A stretch of 64,000 nucleotides of DNA from Chalara sp. BL73 (taxonomy: Eukaryota > Ascomycota > Leotiomycetes > Helotiales). Below the pieces are notes generated by a model. That model was not told the origin of the DNA. It saw nothing but the letters and a program-made list of their open reading frames with translations, and ran no database searches. The stretch spans positions 143,195 through 207,194 of the forward strand of contig CAKJVC010000164.1 of assembly GCA_918026815.1 (NCBI GenBank), written 5' to 3'. The translations under genes were made by a program, and so were the position numbers. Shown here in pieces: positions 33,310-44,979 of the stretch. Position 1 is the first letter of the stretch. Every line of letters starts with the position of its first letter.

Positions 33310-36265
33310 ATGTCGAGCGGAGTAGACCAGGAGAGCTCACGCTCCGGAATCATCGTGGCGGCAGCCATCACCGTTGTTGCTCTTTCATTCTTCGCCGTCG
33401 TGCTTCGCCTCATATCACGTCTTGCCATTATTCGGCGCCCAAGTCTCGATGACCTTTTCATTATCGTAGCCTGGGTAGCCATCTTCCATTCCCTACCATT
33501 GCTGCATCTTTCTAACCATCCCTTAGTTGATTGCCTTGGCTATGTCCATCTCGATATGTCTCGGAACTCACTATGGGTTAGGGAAGCATGATCAATATAT
33601 TCATCTGGATTGGCGCGGAGCTCTCAATCGGTTGCAATATGTATTTTCAGTGCTATATGTCAGTTATCTATCTTCCAGAGATTGTTACGTCTCCTGCTCA
33701 CTTCTTCACTGCAGAACCCGGCTCTAATGACCACCAAAACTTCCATACTCATCTTCTACTTGACTCTAACAAGCGCTACCCGAAGGTTCTTCAGACTGGC
33801 TACAATAACAATATTAGTCGTCGTGAATGTTGCTGGATGCGTGTTAACCATCCTGAATATCATCCAATGTCTTCCGGTTAATGCAGCATTCCAATATCCC
33901 CAGCCCAGTGGAGCCAAGTGCATCAGCATCTTGAACCTGTCCCTAGCATCAGCTCCCGTCAATATAATTACGGATCTTGCGATTCTCTTTTTACCATTAC
34001 CAATTTTCACCTGCCTGAGCATACCTCGGAAGCAAAAGGTTACGCTAGTGTTTATTTTCGGTGGGTTGACATAGACAAGAAGGAATAATGACTTCTAATA
34101 TATTCTACAGCTACCGGAGTATTTGTCACTATAGTTGATGTCATCCGCATAGCCTATTTACAACAAGCTTCGCAGATGGGGCTACATTGGGGCAACTTGA
34201 AGGATACCCAAGATAATAATATGGTAGACCAAAACTTTTTTTGTAAGGTTCCTGCATCCCCTTAGGTGTGGGAATTTCCCTAACTTATTAGGGTATACTT
34301 CGCAAGCGCATATGTGGTCTATTGTTGAAGTCAACATTGGAATTACGTGTGCATGCATCCCTACTTTGAAACCAGTTGTATCCTGGGCGGCATGCCATCT
34401 TCCTCTTAGAAGCTGGCTCTGGACTCCGCGCCAGGAGCCTCTCGGCACGTCTAGGCAACAGTTCGAAATGCAGGGACTTGGGTCGGCGACGGAATGGCTA
34501 GAAGACACCGCTTTCGATGGCCGAAGCAATGGCCATACTGACAATCGCACAGAGTCCCAAGCGGAAAATCTTCCACAATTTCTCCAAAGCGATATTGGCA
34601 CAGCGGCAGCGCAGTCTCAAGGAACAGGTTATTTTGACTTCGTCGGGTCCGCGAGCTTGAAGAGTATAATAGATTTGAGCACCAAAGAGTCCATCCGTCC
34701 ATTAATCATTATTAACGCGCTATGTTTTATCATCGGGTTCGCTGAAGGAAACCTCTGGGATCTTACTTGCAAATTTAGGGTACTTTCGAAGATGACTCAA
34801 CTTGAAATACGTATCACATATGCACTATACTACTGGTTAGAGATGCTGAGTATCCAAAATTGTTACCAGACTACTAACTTGTAATAGGGGCTACTTTGTA
34901 GCGCCTGTGGCATTTGGTTGGGTTGTTCTACGCAAGTACAGTTTCAAGGCCACAATCATCATGGGGCTTTGCATCTATTCCTGTGGTATATTGATATTCT
35001 GGCCGTCGGCCGTTCTAGGATCGCTTCCTGCATTCATGATATCGAACTTGATCGTTGGTACTGGAATTGCAACGCTTGAGATGGGGATGAACCCGTTTGT
35101 GGCCCTCTGCGGGCGACCAGAATTCCCTGAGGCGCGGTTAAATTTTTCGTACTTCGTTCGTGGACTTGGTGGCACCATTGCGCAGTTCGTCGTCCGCCAG
35201 CCATTCTTCGGTTCCCTAGGTGATCCCCGCACATTGGTCATCACCCAATGGGTATACCTGGGTCTCGCCGTTTTGTGTATCGCATCCATGCTAGTTTTTT
35301 ATTACCTACCGCTACCCGATGCATCGTATGTTCCCTCATCTGAAGGTTTTCCCTACGAGACTACTAAGTGGAGATAGTGACGAGAACCTCGCGAGCCATT
35401 CTTCAGGATGGGGTTCTGTAGGTAATCCGAAAATTGGACGATTCAGTGTCACCTATGTAGTCTTAGCTTTGGGGATAACTACCCAGCTTTGCTATAAGCC
35501 AGTCGAATCGTCGATAGGAATAATCGAAATCGCTTAGTAAGTTACGATTACAGCAGTTTCTATTTTGTCACTAAAGTATCACTCTTGATGCAACTTAGAT
35601 CTTCCCCCAACAGATAAAATTCATGCAAGGGATGTTTTGGGATCACGCTAACTAGCAACAATTCAATCGTGCCCAATATCCTTTGTTATTTTCGATGTTC
35701 TATGGTACTATTGACTAACGTGTATATCAATCATAGCATGAACTCACTTACGAGGGCCGGAGCGCAAGCATGTTTTACAGGCGGCCGACTGGTTGCAGCA
35801 ATTACAATGATATTTCTCAAACACAGGCATGTTCTTGCTTTTTGCATATTTGCCGGCCTTGCCGCTGCCATTGCCGCCTTTCGGGCAGATCGGAAAAGTA
35901 TTGTTGTGGACACTATGCTCGTGCTGTTCTTTATCGTATGCTCCGTAGTCTTACCATTTGGCAGAGGCGATGCTGACCCTCCCCAGTCTCCGATCTATCC
36001 TACCACGATGGGAATATGTCTCCGCGGCCTTGGCTCACGCATCAAGTCAGCCTCCGTCCTGATTATAGCTGCTTCATCGAGTGCCGCCATTGTTATTTCG
36101 GTACTTGGCATCTTGCTCGATCGCGGCACATGTCGACGGGCATGGCTTTTGATGATCGGGCTATTGATCCCCATGATTGTACTTCCTCTCTATCTCAACC
36201 TTGCTCCTGCGGCAAGGAAGCAGGTCGACCCTGTTCAGCATAAAAAGACTCAGGTGTCAAGGTAG
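33310..36265 (+). CDS. Rhodopsin-domain / FHS-type MFS transporter fusion
   Basis: Eight exons: 33310..33474, 33527..33658, 33715..34060, 34111..34242, 34292..34835, 34888..35325, 35378..35536, 35737..36265. They sum to 815 codons (814 aa) with every junction in phase. Residues 1-300 are a rhodopsin domain: SLDDLFIIVAW, THYGLGKHD, TTKTSILIFYL, ITDLAILFLPLPIF, GVFVTIVDVIRIAY, MWSIVEVNIGITCACIPTLKP. A polar linker of about 90 residues leads to FHS-type MFS motifs: STKESIRPL, GYFVAPVAFGWVVLRKY, GLCIYSCGILIFWPSA, TGIATLEMGMNPFVALCG, LRGLGSRIKSAS. The usual FLWGFAYGLLD block is altered (FIIGFAEGNLWD). The 200-nt intron 35537..35736 may hide a small exon. The two halves could be separate genes, but no stop, promoter-sized gap or start separates them. 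Possible sensor-transporter; substrate unknown. Confidence 0.72.
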
Positions 36266-37531
36266 TTTTCTCCCATGTCAAGTACTCTGTAGTTGGTTAA
36301 GTAGATAGCATGTCGATTTTATCTTTCTTTAGTTATATTCTTTGAAAATCACAATAATACTAATTGAAAACACGTTTCGTAATTTTCACTAATACAAAAC
36401 CCAACTATTATTTTGTCGTGATTGTTCATTTAAAGCAAACGAAACAAAAGTTGTTTTCTTTAATTAAAAACATACAAGTTGAAGTTATCTTGTATTTTTT
36501 ATAAAGTATGGGGTGCTCAGTCCCGCAGTAAAGTGGATAGATGACCTTATCCTATGCTTCGCTACAGAGACAAATCCAAAGTCGCGTAATTGCGAGAACA
36601 CTCTTCCCTCATATTTGTCCTTTATTTGCGTAGTTCTCTATTTAGAAGCATCGCTGAAACCCTCTTTGCCTATGACTTCATCTCTCTCCGAGGAAATGGC
36701 CAATAGAGTGTGCCGCAGTATGACTTGCCATTGGAGCTGCAAAGTATGTTGAGGTCGCTGGCTGAACGGGGAAATGTTTGATGATCAATGCTGGCCCAAT
36801 GGCTTTGGGTGTCATCTTAAATGAGAGGACTGCACTGCCATTTTATTTTGGCCTTGGAAGAAGCTTTTCCGTGCTTGACAGCCCCGCTGCAGTTTTGCTG
36901 ACTTGACTCTCCCCATAGTTCGTAGTGGAAGCGGGTGTTCTGCGAGCTGGAATAGAATCGCCGTTATGGCAGAAGCATGATTAGTCCCCTCTGGGATGTG
37001 TGCTTGGAACTCAAGATCCCGCCCACATTATGGGCTAGCAATGGCTGCTCAGGTCTTGCCCTGCCCGATTACTCAGTTCCCGTTGATGTGAATGTCGTAA
37101 GAGTCCGTCGCGTCATTTATGATACTGCTACAGAAGGAGTGATGGCATGCGCATTCATGCTCACGACCGAGTTCAATATCGTCGCTCTTATTGTACTTCT
37201 CCTATGGGGTTTCCCACGCGGCTTTGGGTTGGAGGGGGCTCCTCGTCGCAGATCCGATCGTCTTCGATTGCGCCGTCTCAGTCACAGTCGAGGCATCTAA
37301 GATTCCTTCTCGAGAGCCAAGTCTCTTCTTGCTTGAGTCATTAGTCCTGTGGACTGAGCTATGGCTAAGTGCGTCATATAATATAGCTCGCCCGTGGAGC
37401 TTGAGAGCGGAGTGGTTGGAGATTTGGTGGCGAAGGAGCTTGATGCGACTCAATAGGTAACAATTTGGGTGCCCAGTGCTATTGTAGAATGGAATGAGTT
37501 TCAGGTACTGTATCAGAAATCGCAAATAAAT
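36266..37531. other. Intergenic, 1.27 kb
   Basis: Convergent region between the fusion gene and the Cys-repeat gene. No supported gene; open frames at 36513 and 36977 look non-coding. Confidence 0.5.
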
Positions 37532-38193
37532 TCAATATCTGCCACCGCAATGATTGCAGCATTCCCCGCAGCACCTGCGAGCATTTCGTCAGCAAACGCA
37601 GCTGTCAAAAAGTTGTAGACTTACCTATCCCCGCATCTATCGCAACACCTATCACAGCAACGATCACAGCACCGGTCACAACACCGATCACAACACCGAT
37701 CGCAACATCTGAGCAATACCCGTCAGCACCAACTGGACGGATTTCCATAACCAGTCTGAACATACCTGTCACAACAGCGATCGCACAATCGATCGCATAA
37801 TCGATCGCACATGCGGTCACACATACGATCACACATACGATCACAAAGCCTGTTATTTGAATCAGCAAGCTCAGTCATTGTTCTCGAGGACTCAACGCAC
37901 CGATCACAACACCGGTCAAAACACTCCCAGCCCAAGCTCCGATACAGATTCCTCGGATTCCACGCCGAGTCACTGCTCGTCTTTTTATTCCTTTCGCTAT
38001 TTTTCATTGCCCTGTTCTCGACGATTGGCGAGTATTGAATAGAATGGAGCATACTTGTCATTGGGATGGGTTGATTGGAGACGAGGTGACCGGGGTGGGG
38101 TAGGTCTGGGGAGTGGGGTGGATAGGGTATGTTAGCGTAAGTTATGTCGGTGGGGGACGGGAGCCGTGTCCACAGTGGGGAGGAAGAAGACAT
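37532..38193 (-). CDS. Cys-x-Asp-Arg tetrapeptide-repeat protein
   Basis: Four exons on the minus strand: 38193..37901, 37849..37766, 37708..37625, 37574..37532, with introns of 50-57 nt; 167 aa, all in frame. Residues 1-90 are polar, with no signal peptide (start MSSSSPLW, good context). From about residue 91 the protein is a run of four-residue units: CFDR, CCDR, then seven units in exon 2 (LCDR, MCDR x3, LCDR x2, CCDR) and seven in exon 3 (CCDR x6, CGDR), ending CCGECCNHCGGRY. Exons 2 and 3 are both exactly 84 nt, and all three introns split the Arg codon after its second base. The first intron (51 nt) has no stop and could be retained. I know no such family; clustered Cys and Asp suggest metal binding or disulfide packing, which is inference. 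Confidence 0.62.
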
Positions 38194-38884
38194 CGTGAAA
38201 TTCAATAAAGTGGAGTATGGAGTAGATGGGGAAGAGAGAAAAGTGGAGGCAGATCTAGAAATGTTAGATGATATGTTTTTGAAGGGAGGATCACATTTAT
38301 TTGGTTTGTTTATGTACATATGCCAATAAAAAAATATACTTTTCATCGCGTTTCATCCTGATACCTCTTTGCGACGATATCTGAGCTTTCTTAAGGGAGG
38401 TGTCACGTGCCGGTAGTATGAGAAAAAATAAATGTGTTAAATGTTACCTCGACTTGAGTCATGCTCCATACAGGCCAGTGAAGTGAAGTACAGTGTCAAA
38501 TAGATTGTTCAACTTAATGGTAGCTGATGCGCACAAAATATGCAGGGCGTATGAGGCATGGTGCGTAGAGACAGCAATGGTACATCACATGTAACACAGT
38601 GCACACTGCCTACTTCACATCATCTAACTGTGGAATAACCTACAGTGCGGCAGTGCTTCTACCATATCTTCCAGTCTTTTCTATTCATAATTTATTTTAA
38701 GAACTATCGGGACGCTTGACAGCCGAGTCAGCACATATGCTTCTCCAGGCCCTACTGATCATTACCACTCCCGCGCTTTGTCTCAGCTGCAGAGACCACA
38801 GTCTCAGTCTTATCGTAGAGCCAAAGATCCGTAATTTCTGATCAATAAATGACATTCTTCAAACATACTTATCAGCAAGTTAAG
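38194..38884. other. Intergenic, 0.69 kb
   Basis: Upstream of the Cys-repeat gene (minus) and of a decayed open frame (plus). No element recognised. Confidence 0.5.
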
Positions 38885-39196
38885 ATGACTTTGGAATCTA
38901 GCAACAACAAGATGGTCGATCCGGTCCACCTCTCAGCCGCCGACTTCCAAAGTTTGCAGATCGAAGACAAGGTTTAACTGGCTAAACTAAGTTCGGGAAG
39001 TATGATTAAAAAAGGGCCACCACTACGCGAACTGGTAGTCATCGTTCGAGAAGAAACTATTTTTGAGAGAACATTTCCAGATGACGAAAACATGTTATCA
39101 GATATCTTGGACCTTTGCGCGGTATTCTGATCACTCTTAAGGTGTATAATACTGGCTGCAGATTCCGAGCGGTTGGCCATGGGTTTGATAAGATGA
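38885..39196 (+). pseudogene. Decayed small open frame
   Basis: From ATG 38885 one frame reads as protein-like sequence (VDPVHLSAADFQSLQIEDK, then LAKLSSGSMIKKGPPLREL and DDENMLSDILDLC). It is interrupted by TAA at 38975-38977 and TGA at 39128-39130 before TGA at 39194-39196. The first stop is explained by CAA to TAA. Family unknown; coding nature is judged only from composition. Confidence 0.3.
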
Positions 39197-40122
39197 TGTG
39201 TTTGTTTGAGGCTAATTCTCTGGAGCGGGAATTACCCACTTTGGTAGAATGGTGACTTTGGTGAACACAGCCTATATATAAGTACTAATTAAAGGAGACG
39301 GAAACAGGTAATTCAAGTTTATCTGCGCACCGCCCCTCATTATAGATAGCCTGGTCATTACAGACTAAAATCACCAGGTTTTCATCCGATATTACTCGCG
39401 CTGATGTTGTTTCACACCCCCTTCACCTGTGAAACCTTGTTTCACTCATGGAATTGTCTGGCGCCTCGAGATTCTAGCACCATTTAATCATATAGCCCAC
39501 ATCTAAAGCGTCTTCACCAGTTTAAAATCTAAATGAGGTATGCTAGCATCCTGGTTGATAGCAGTCAATGACGACACAGACTGTGGCAGTGCATTTGTAC
39601 CACACTTAAGAACTCGCAAGATATGGAAGTATCATATATAAAAATTTGTAGGGTTTCGAGTTTCTTTCTACGGCTGCTTCTTTGACAGTTTTGAATCGTT
39701 TATACCAAACAACGTTCCTCTTCACTTGATCTAGGTCTAGTAGTGTTGACTAATAATGCGTGAGCCCGGACATATGCACTCGAACATTCCATCGCCTTTT
39801 TCAATTATATTAGTCGTTAGTAGTAATAGCCGGCTTCGGAACCCCCGAAAAGTAACAACGGCAAATTCCTAAATGGGACATGACTTAAGAGATAAAGATT
39901 TATCTTTTAACAGTTATTAAGGCTTAAGGATTCTAAGTGTCCGTTCTACATGTGAGGTGATTGCAGCCGCAAATTGTTACATGAATTTATACTCTTAAAG
40001 TGTCCGAAAACAAAAAATTTTACATAGTCAAGAATAGCAACCAATTTTCAGTTTGTCTCTTCACCTTAGCAGCAGTCTCCATAATGCCTTCCATTTCCTT
40101 TAAACTTCAGTAACGATTTTGC
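39197..40122. other. AT-rich intergenic, 0.93 kb
   Basis: No gene or element recognised. Confidence 0.5.
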
Positions 40123-41559
40123 CTAAATTTCCCAAGTTGGCATTCCTCGCCAGTATCTGCGCCTCCGTTCCCTGCAACACATCAATGTCACCATCAATTT
40201 GTGCAAAAATTTGCTGGTAATGCCGTCAAGGAAATTTGATAGATTTGTAGCAAGTATAAGGATAGCTCTTTCCAGGCGTGATTGAATCGCTCTGAACAAA
40301 GTCGGATTTTGAGGCGATCCGATGACTTGTCGTAAGCCGGCTAGACGTCTTTTAGTGACATTTATTCCTGTCATATATTAGATCAACGATGAGGAACATG
40401 TCCCTTAGCTCGCTGAAGTCTTACCATTGACCTCAACACTATCTTCCATACACGCGCGATAAGCCGGACACATCTCTTGATATATGTACGAACCATGGTG
40501 GTTTTGAATTGTATCGCGTCTGATTGAGCTAGAAAAGCATAATGTTCAGTAATCGGGATGGGAAGGGCGATACAAGAACGACTCACTGAAGTTGGATTTT
40601 AGCAAGTTCCTTTGCCCTTACGAAAACATACTTTATAAAATCCTGCTTTGTCGCTAAAAGCTATGTGAAGGGTGGCGCTCCTTAGAAACCTGGTAGCCGA
40701 GTATTAGCATTTCTGTATGTCCAACTCATGGAAAGGAGGTTCTCTGCATAGGGTCCAAGATAAAATACTTTTAACCTTTGAAATCAGTCCATCTAATAAA
40801 CCCAGAACTTTTGTCTCAAGGTCCTTCATAGCTACTTCTGAATTTTTAGCATAACCGTCCCATCATGATTCCATAGTTGATACCATGGAACCTATAAGCT
40901 CCAGATTCCATTCTCTGAATGTGACTTTATCACTTTCCCAGGACCGGTTGTTCGCGCAGAGGCGCGAGGCCTCGGCTTCAAGGATATCAGTGTGAGAAAA
41001 GCTTTTCAATTATGTGAGCTCCTTACATGAATGAAGCTAAACTTGTCAGCATGTGTCATCATCAATGAAGTTAAATTCTCACACTTCTCCATGTTTCCGA
41101 TATCCTGGCAGCTTCTTTGGTCCAAACTTCTAGCTTCCCTCCTATAGAATGTTCAAGTCAATGACTGTCCACAAGCTCGGAGAATAATCTAGAACGAACC
41201 CATAGGTTGAATTATGATCCCCGATAAGGTGCCCTTTTGAGTCTCTCGTGTGACATATATTTCTTCTGAGGTATTCTAAAAACTTTAGCTTCTGAGAAGG
41301 CAATGCATTCAAGTGCATAATAATAAAGGGGTGATGTCCAACTAGTCGGTTTATATTTATTCGACGAAGCCAATTCCAGCCTCAAGCAAAAAGTGGAAAT
41401 CTATCCATCTAAGTCACTTTTGGCTTGTGAAACCGAAGTTACCCGCAAGAACTAGCACATTGAATCTCCTTAATAAAGGGAGGCAAATGCAATGCTCACC
41501 TGTTTGAGGACACCTAAAAGCGATTTCAGATACCTCTGCACTATAGCATCATTTGGCAT
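40123..41559 (-). pseudogene. Degraded gene remnant, minus strand
   Basis: A plausible start at 41559 (MPNDAIVQRYLKSLLGVLKQ, followed by a GTGAGC donor) is followed by blocks of protein-like sequence in changing frames with many stops. They are: INRLVGHHPFIIMHLNALPS and KLKFLEYL about 41250-41370, DHNSTYGFVLDYSPSLWTV about 41150-41220, EAEASRLCANNRSWESDKV about 40890-40980, MVRTYIKRCVRLIARVWKI about 40440-40500, and LRQVIGSPQNP with ILILATNLSNFL about 40220-40340. The block at 41.3 kb vaguely recalls an ankyrin-type repeat, but I cannot name the family. Stops such as TGA for CGA suggest transition mutations. Confidence 0.4.
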
Positions 41560-41939
41560 AGTCACGCGAGAACCCCCGGCAACCCTATGATAATTACAGC
41601 ACGTGCAAAGCGTTCAGTGGTGGGCTAACTTGCTTAGAAAGCTTTGGAATGTTAGAAATTGCTATAAATTTTAACATAGGATCAATTTCTGCAGCTAATT
41701 TGTATTGTTAGTAAAATAGTGACTTTTATGTGCAAAGCTAAAGTTGATACTACAATCCTGGCACGCAAAGGTGTCCCTATTCAGAAACAAGCCTAGCCCG
41801 CTACATAGCCGTTTAAACAGCGGTTCTGTAGAGATTTAAGGCGAAATCGGGGACACATATGTGGCAATAATGGTATTCTCTAACAAGGCGGACTAGATAT
41901 TCTCATGGGGTAAGCGGAAAGCATCTCATGATGTTAGAA
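41560..41939. other. Intergenic, 0.38 kb
   Basis: Spacer between the decayed remnant and the GH79 gene end. Nothing recognised. Confidence 0.5.
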
Positions 41940-43785
41940 TTAGTATCCTCTCTCGTACGATACTACGACTGCTTCGCTGGCAAAAACTTCCACTTTATCT
42001 CCCCTAAACTTTTCCAATATTTCGTTGCCTTTCAGACTACCATCGTCTTGCACAGTCCTTCCCGCCCAAGTTATGCCCTGCCTAGCGACGACATCCGGGG
42101 CCGTCAACCTCCTCAACACGCGGCGGTAACCGCTAATGCTGGGGAGGTCAACCTGTACGCTCGATCTGCTCTCGCCCGTCGTCGCGTTATAAATTGCAAG
42201 GTTCAGGATAACGATTTGACTCAGCTGCTCTTTCTGCCAAGGATTCGCCTGAGTGTATATACCGTATGCGGAAAATGAGGTCTCGTTGGCCAGAACTTGG
42301 ACCTGCTTGTCACCTCCGGCGAGCGCTTCCGCAATAAGTAGATTGCTATAATATAAAGGCCGCGGGCCCGGCAGCGTGGTGCCGTTCTGAATTGGTTGCC
42401 ATGCCGCGTACCGATATCCAACACCAGTGTGGAAGAACATTTTAGAGATATTTAATGAGGCCGCATAGAGGGCGTAGTCGGTTGCCCATAGTGTGGAGCC
42501 AAAGACATCGGAGACCCCCGCTAGACCTTGGCACTATTGAAATCGTTAGCGGTCGATATGGCCGGAATATGACATAGACACGTACAGCTATCGAGTTGGT
42601 CTCTCCTATCACGTACGGAATTCCCTGAGCGAGCGTGTATGTAGACATGATTTCATGAAAGTGCATGTAAGATGCGAGAAGGGTATGATTCAGTATCGAA
42701 CCTGCCAGAGTTGGTTTAACAGGAGCGCAAGCTGCTCCGAAGTACTGATTATGTTTAGTGATGTGTTAAATCAGAAGCAAGGAAAGCCTCAGAGTAAAGA
42801 AGCATCTCACTTGATGTTCGCAAAAAGTTTTGATTCTCCCTGTTGACGCTATTCCCAGCTCTAGCGCGTTTTCCGGTGTCCAGCTCGTGTCATTATTGAT
42901 TAACCCTGGGACGACAAATGCGCCAGCTTGAAAAATAGGGCCCGTTTTTCTCTCTTGTACCTCACCTAAGGATTGTGTACCTACGGCTGCGGTTCGGTCT
43001 AGCCATTGATCCACATAGGTCGCAATGTTCCACGTCTGATTTTGACGGTCAACAGGGAAAACTAAGAGCCATATGAGTCAGCGAGTACTCTCCATGATAT
43101 CAGAGTTGGCGCATGCATCCCACGGGTAAAGGCACGCCTGGCGTAGATTGGCTGGAACACTAACCGTCAAACTCATTGCCAACCTCCAGAGCATAGAGAC
43201 TGCTCCTAAGTGCTTTCGTAATGGCTGTCGCCTCCGCTACTGTCTTTTGCTCCCCCTTCTCACCAGAGTCGAACGTGATCCCCACAGTGTATTGAGTGGG
43301 CCAGTAATGAAAGAGCTCTAACCAAGCCGGACCCCAGGTTAGAGAACTGGGCTGATCGGCGCCTGGAGTTGTGTAGTTAAGGATGATCGCTTCCTCTTGA
43401 TTTGGGTCGTACGCCGCATGGTTTGCAGTGGTGCCGCCAACCCTGATATGAGGATACGACCCGGTAATGTCAGCGAGGTTCTGTAGCAAACGTGCGGAGA
43501 GCTTGTTAGGATGCCTATCATGTAGTTAGATAGATTTTTCTCTAGAATATTCGCCCAGTATCTGCAGAAAAAGGGCTAAAATCACTGTGAGGAGAGGGCT
43601 ACTGACGTCAGATTCCCAGTAAATTCATTGAAGTCGGCAAATTCGATAGAATAAGATATGAAGGAGCTGTCTTTGGGCCTGATTCCTGAAGCTAGCTGAT
43701 CTGGGAATTTCAAGTGCTTCACATCAGCCGCCGAAGCAATCGAAGCTAACAAGAATAAGAATGTGGTTCCTTTCATCTTGTCCAT
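41940..43785 (-). CDS. Secreted GH79 glycosidase (beta-glucuronidase-like)
   Basis: Five exons on the minus strand: 43785..43607, 43514..43165, 43061..42811, 42744..42586, 42533..41940; 510 aa from the first ATG, or 507 from the second (43776), which gives a cleaner signal peptide (MKGTTFLFLLASIASA). Typical GH79 blocks occur: HPNKLSARLLQNL, IRVGGTTANHA, LEVGNEFD (acid/base Glu174), VIGETNSIA (nucleophile Glu308), GVSDVFGSTLWATDYAL and GYRYAAWQP, then a C-terminal beta domain. GH79 fungal enzymes remove glucuronic acid or 4-O-methyl-glucuronic acid from arabinogalactan or similar glycans. Several N-x-S/T sequons suit secretion. Introns are 52-103 nt. No defect seen. Confidence 0.85.
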
Positions 43786-44979
43786 AAATTTTTCCTAGAA
43801 AGAGCTCAAGTGCAGGCAGAAGATGGGAGAAAGGTAGTAGGTCCTGAGCTGCGAACCTCGCGAGGAAGCTGGGAATGAGCATCTTGAAATAATCAGCGTG
43901 GCCAAGGTCCTCTGCCTCCACTAGTCCTAACACCCACCCCCAACTATGAGGGGACCATTTAGCAAGGAGATCGATGGATGCAAGGGGAAAGTAGATTGGC
44001 AAAACATGGAGAAAACTGGGGTATGGGGATAGCGGACGGGTATGGGGGTGGGGGCAACATAAACAATCCTTAGTAGGGGCGGGGCCGGAGGGGCTCAGGC
44101 TGGGAATTACCAGGACATTGCTACAAGAAATGAAGTTTGTTCAATGACTAGTCTTGACTGAAGCTATAGGTCATATCTAATGAACGTGTGCGAACGTATG
44201 TAAACGTGCCGTTGTTTAATCGAGTGCTTGAACACTTGAGTTTTTAGGAAAAGAATTAATCGGGTGGCTGGACGTATCGAACGTGTAGCATGTGTAAATG
44301 CTCATCCCACTCTTTGACATGACTTCCAATATCATGGTCTGCTTCGGATTTCAGTTGCTTGGTCGACTGATGCTCAGTACGCTCAGGGATACAGAACTAA
44401 TTGGGCATGATCCCTAAATGTATGAGAAAGACAATTCGAAATATCATCAGCAATATAAGACGAGATTCAGAATTATCGGCAAACATTAGTTTCGCTTGAA
44501 CATCCAGAACTGATCAGTTGGTAAAGAATTAACAAAAAGCTGAGTTTTATGTGTTTTAAGAAGCATTGAATGAATCACTCCCATCTTAAATTAATTTGAA
44601 TTGATTCTCCTAGCTATATGAGTGCAGCCAGCCTTTTGTTCCGAGATTAGAGAAGGGCTATATTTATTGCTGAGGCTGCCCAAAAGAGAAGATGAAGAGG
44701 CGATTTTCAAGATCGAATGCTATCATAGTACAGGAGTGCCTTGCGATTAAACTCACTATAATTTGAATGTGCAAATGCATAAACATGAGAGTTGTATCTA
44801 GATAAATTACCCCCCTAATGAAAAGGCTGCATAGGACGCTATTTGGAACTGGCTAAGGCCACTATAATATCAGGCACACATGTATGCCGCACCCCGGAAC
44901 ATATATGTTTTCATCAACATGTGAAGATTGAGTATTGTGTGGGGTTGGGAATCTCAACAGCTTCTCAGGAGTTGTGATT
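43786..44979. promoter_or_regulatory. Divergent intergenic region (GH79 / HET gene), 1.2 kb
   Basis: The two flanking genes read away from it, so both promoters lie here. AT-rich with a G-rich patch near 44030-44100. No specific element named. Confidence 0.45.

Noticed and set aside
37605..38040. Plain 12-bp minisatellite or plus-strand gene in the Cys-repeat region
   Set aside because: Minus-strand splice sites and phases are consistent over four exons; plus-strand frames are short and repetitive.
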